A stretch of 16,393 bases of DNA from a bacterium (lineage in GTDB: Bacteria > Bdellovibrionota_C > UBA2361 > OMII01). Positions 14,589-16,393 of the stretch are shown one piece after another. The notes beneath the pieces are model-generated. The model saw only the letters and a list, made by a program, of their open reading frames with translations, did no database searches and was not told the origin of the DNA. The first letter of the stretch is position 1, and each line of letters starts with the position of its first letter. The DNA is taken from assembly GCA_017853915.1 (NCBI GenBank), contig JAFMIS010000015.1:1-16393 (forward strand), given 5' to 3'. A program made the translations under genes and the position numbers.

Positions 14589-16106
14589 TTATGAGAAAAC
14601 GATCCCCTGCGCGAGCGGCATCGTATCACCAAAGTTGATGTTACAGGTTTGACGTCGCATGTACTGCTTCCAGGAATCAGATCCCGCTTCACGCCCTCCC
14701 CCCGTATCCTTTTCACCACCGAATGCACCTCCAATCTCCGCACCCGATGTTCCCATATTTACATTCGCGATCCCGCAATCACTCCCGGCCTGAGAGAGGA
14801 ATCTCTCCACAGCTCGCATATCCTTGGTGAAAATCGCTGAGCTCAATCCTTGTGGGACATCGTTGTTCAACGCGATCGCATGATCGACATCTTTAATCGG
14901 CACCACATACAAGATCGGAGCAAACGTCTCCTCTTTCATGAGAGGAATAATACTCCTGGCGCGAACGATCGTCGGCTCAACGTATAAGGATGAGGGCAAC
15001 CCTGTCACAATATTGCCTCCATACACCACTTCTCCTCCCTCCTGAGGAATGCGAGCGATCGCCCTCTGATAGGCATCCACAGCACGCTGATGAATGAGAG
15101 GCCCCATTAAAACTCCATTCTCTAACGGATTACCGATCTTGACCTGTCTGTACGCGGCAACTAGCTTTTCGATACATTCGTCATATACTTGTTCGTGAAC
15201 AAAAGCCCGTCGGATCGATGTACAGCGCTGTCCCGCCGTACCAACGGCTCCAAAGAGGATTCCGGACACCACAAGTTTCATATCCGCATCCGCAAGCACC
15301 GTGACAGCATTGTTTCCCCCTAACTCTAGAATGCTTCGTCCCAAACGCTCCCCCACAACTTTTCCAACCGAGCACCCCATGGAGCATGAGCCCGTCGCTG
15401 AAACACAGGGAACCCGAGTATCAGCCGCTAAGCGCGCGCCCAACTCTGGCCCATCTCCCACCACGAGGGAGAAGAGCCCCTCAAATCCAGACGATTTTGC
15501 CACCTCTCGACACAAGGAATTGACCGCGAGAGCAGTCAGCGGTGCGAGCTCTGAGGGCTTCCAAATAATCGTGTCACCACACACTGCGGCGATCATCGCG
15601 TTCCAAGCCCATACAGCTGCGGGAAAGTTGAAGGCGGTGATAACGCCGATCGGACCGAGCGGGTGCCACTGCTCATACATACGATGCTGCCGGCGTTCCG
15701 AATGCATAGTTTTACCGTACAACTGGCGCGAGAGCCCCACGGCAAAATCAGCGATATCAATCGCCTCCTGTATCTCCCCCTCTCCCTCGGCCAGAATTTT
15801 ACCGACCTCAAGCGACACCAGCCGCCCCAAATCTTTTTTGGAGTCACGCAGTGCCTCACCGATTCGCCGTATAACTTGGCCCCTCTCTGGCGCCGGAACC
15901 TTGCGCCACTCGTGAAACACCTCGATGGAATCCCGCACCACCCGGTCATAGCTTGCCAGATCAGCGCACTGAACCTGAGCTATCTCCTTCCCGTCGATCG
16001 GGGACCGAACTAAGAGCATCTTCGCTCCAGCGATATCCATCTCCGTTTTTCCGAACGCGCCCGAAGAGCGCTCCTTGATATTCAAAGCCGAAATGATTTT
16101 ATGCAT
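14589..16106 (-). CDS. ALDH7-family aldehyde dehydrogenase (aminoadipate semialdehyde / piperideine-6-carboxylate type)
   Basis: This cytosolic NAD-dependent enzyme oxidises an aldehyde to an acid. In the antiquitin (ALDH7A1/AmaB/Pcd) branch the substrate is 2-aminoadipate 6-semialdehyde from lysine breakdown. The length of 505 residues is normal. Seen: the oxyanion Asn160 in FNFPAAVW; Lys183 in WKPSE for NAD binding; general base Glu261 in ELGGNN; nucleophile Cys295 in GTAGQRCTS; EETFAP near 392-397; and the family signature TSGAEIGGAFGGEK from 453, followed by SWKQYMRR and LAQGI. Glu114 and Arg294 align with the residues that hold the aminoadipate end in human ALDH7A1, which supports that substrate. 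One oddity: the usual FTGST turn reads ATGSCSMG near 237-244. GAGGA lies 7 nt before the ATG, supporting this start. No other lysine-degradation gene is in the window; the downstream leucine dehydrogenase suggests a general amino-acid catabolic context. Confidence 0.95.
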   Translation of the reverse strand: MHKIISALNIKERSSGAFGKTEMDIAGAKMLLVRSPIDGKEIAQVQCADLASYDRVVRDSIEVFHEWRKVPAPERGQVIRRIGEALRDSKKDLGRLVSLEVGKILAEGEGEIQEAIDIADFAVGLSRQLYGKTMHSERRQHRMYEQWHPLGPIGVITAFNFPAAVWAWNAMIAAVCGDTIIWKPSELAPLTALAVNSLCREVAKSSGFEGLFSLVVGDGPELGARLAADTRVPCVSATGSCSMGCSVGKVVGERLGRSILELGGNNAVTVLADADMKLVVSGILFGAVGTAGQRCTSIRRAFVHEQVYDECIEKLVAAYRQVKIGNPLENGVLMGPLIHQRAVDAYQRAIARIPQEGGEVVYGGNIVTGLPSSLYVEPTIVRARSIIPLMKEETFAPILYVVPIKDVDHAIALNNDVPQGLSSAIFTKDMRAVERFLSQAGSDCGIANVNMGTSGAEIGGAFGGEKDTGGGREAGSDSWKQYMRRQTCNINFGDTMPLAQGIVFS

Positions 16107-16113
16107 ATGCGAT

Positions 16114-16118
16114 TCCTC
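16114..16118 (-). promoter_or_regulatory. ribosome-binding site of the ALDH7 gene
   Basis: GAGGA on the minus strand sits 7 nt before ATG 16106, ideal Shine-Dalgarno spacing. It fixes the start of the aldehyde dehydrogenase. Confidence 0.75.
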
Positions 16119-16147
16119 GCGCGTAGAGATGGTAGTACGACCCTCCT

Positions 16148-16153
16148 AGTATA
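16148..16153 (-). promoter_or_regulatory. possible -10 box (TATACT) of the ALDH7 gene
   Basis: TATACT on the minus strand would place the transcript start near 16141 and give a leader of about 35 nt carrying the ribosome-binding site. At 17-19 bp upstream I find no sequence resembling TTGACA, so the promoter would have to be activator-dependent or the match is chance. Confidence 0.3.
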
Positions 16154-16311
16154 AAGTTGGGAGCCCGGAGATCGCTACGGTAAAGTCATCAAGGTGGGTC
16201 ATGACTTCGAAACAGCGATTTGATACCGGGATTTAACGCTCAAGCTGGGCATCAATACTCTGGCGGTTGCCCCGGCCTTTGACAAAGCATGTGGGGTTCG
16301 CCCTGATTATT

Positions 16312-16348
16312 GCCCCCAATTATTTGGAGGGCGCCCGGGTCGGGCGCC
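16312..16348. repeat. two adjoining hairpins, the second a strong GC dyad
   Basis: GGCGCCCG-GGT-CGGGCGCC at 16330-16348 is a perfect 8-bp inverted repeat with a 3-bp loop. Just before it, GCCCCCAA...TTGGAGGGC at 16312-16332 can also pair with one bulged A, and shares three bases with the first stem. Neither strand has a T-run afterwards. It lies about 200 bp upstream of the aldehyde dehydrogenase start. The rest of 16154-16393 shows no convincing gene on either strand. Confidence 0.5.
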
Positions 16349-16393
16349 GAGATATTGCGAATCACCATCAACATTTTTGGTTTGCGTTATAAC

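Noticed and set aside
14401..14652. 83-codon plus-strand frame
   Set aside because: It runs through the antisense of the tRNA and the end of the ALDH7 gene, with no ribosome-binding site seen.
15301..15915. 204-codon plus-strand frame
   Set aside because: It is antisense to the aldehyde dehydrogenase and has the Pro/Ser/Arg-rich composition typical of a shadow frame.
16252..16374. 40-codon minus-strand frame near the right edge
   Set aside because: It has no ribosome-binding site, crosses the GC hairpin and has no recognisable sequence features.
1..16393. Mobile element, prophage, CRISPR array or defence island
   Set aside because: No transposase, integrase, long terminal inverted repeats, spaced repeats or defence-family motifs are visible; base composition appears uniform.

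Overview
The window is about 16.4 kb of uniform, moderately GC-rich bacterial DNA. It holds six protein-coding genes, one of them cut by the left edge, and one tRNA. Nothing in it looks like a phage, insertion sequence, integron or CRISPR array. The giant cyclic beta-1,2-glucan synthase homologue and a tiny lipoprotein suggest a diderm (Gram-negative-type) bacterium. The synthase, a leucine dehydrogenase and an antiquitin-type aldehyde dehydrogenase would fit an uncultured deltaproteobacterium-like or Bdellovibrionota-like lineage, but the phylum is inferred and not shown by the sequence.

Left block (1-10921, plus strand): the C-terminal 637 codons of a helical HEAT-repeat-like protein, then after a short gap a 9-kb gene for a roughly 2950-2983-residue cyclic beta-1,2-glucan synthase (NdvB/ChvB/Cgs type). 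This enzyme carries membrane helices, a GT84 glycosyltransferase with intact motifs, a glycoamylase-like cyclisation domain and a C-terminal GH94 phosphorylase. It would polymerise UDP-glucose into beta-1,2-glucan, close the ring and trim the chain length. The HEAT-repeat gene may share its transcript, but its role is unknown.

Right block (10940-16106, minus strand): in order of transcription these are an ALDH7-family aldehyde dehydrogenase (aminoadipate semialdehyde type), tRNA-Leu(CAG), a 47-residue lipoprotein, leucine dehydrogenase and uvrB. Leucine dehydrogenase and uvrB overlap by GTGA and are probably translationally coupled. The two dehydrogenases suggest amino-acid (branched-chain, lysine) catabolism; UvrB is the damage-recognition helicase of nucleotide excision repair. 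The two blocks converge, with 18 bp between the synthase and uvrB stop codons.

The non-coding stretches (14056-14148, 14293-14369, 14454-14588, 16107-16393) contain small dyads, a 9-bp direct repeat, repeated CCTTAAG words and a strong GC hairpin. None is a convincing rho-independent terminator. I see no clearly new multi-gene system. The points most worth a second look are the large glucan synthase with its uncertain start and unusual neighbour, the unannotated small lipoprotein, and the leucine dehydrogenase-uvrB coupling.
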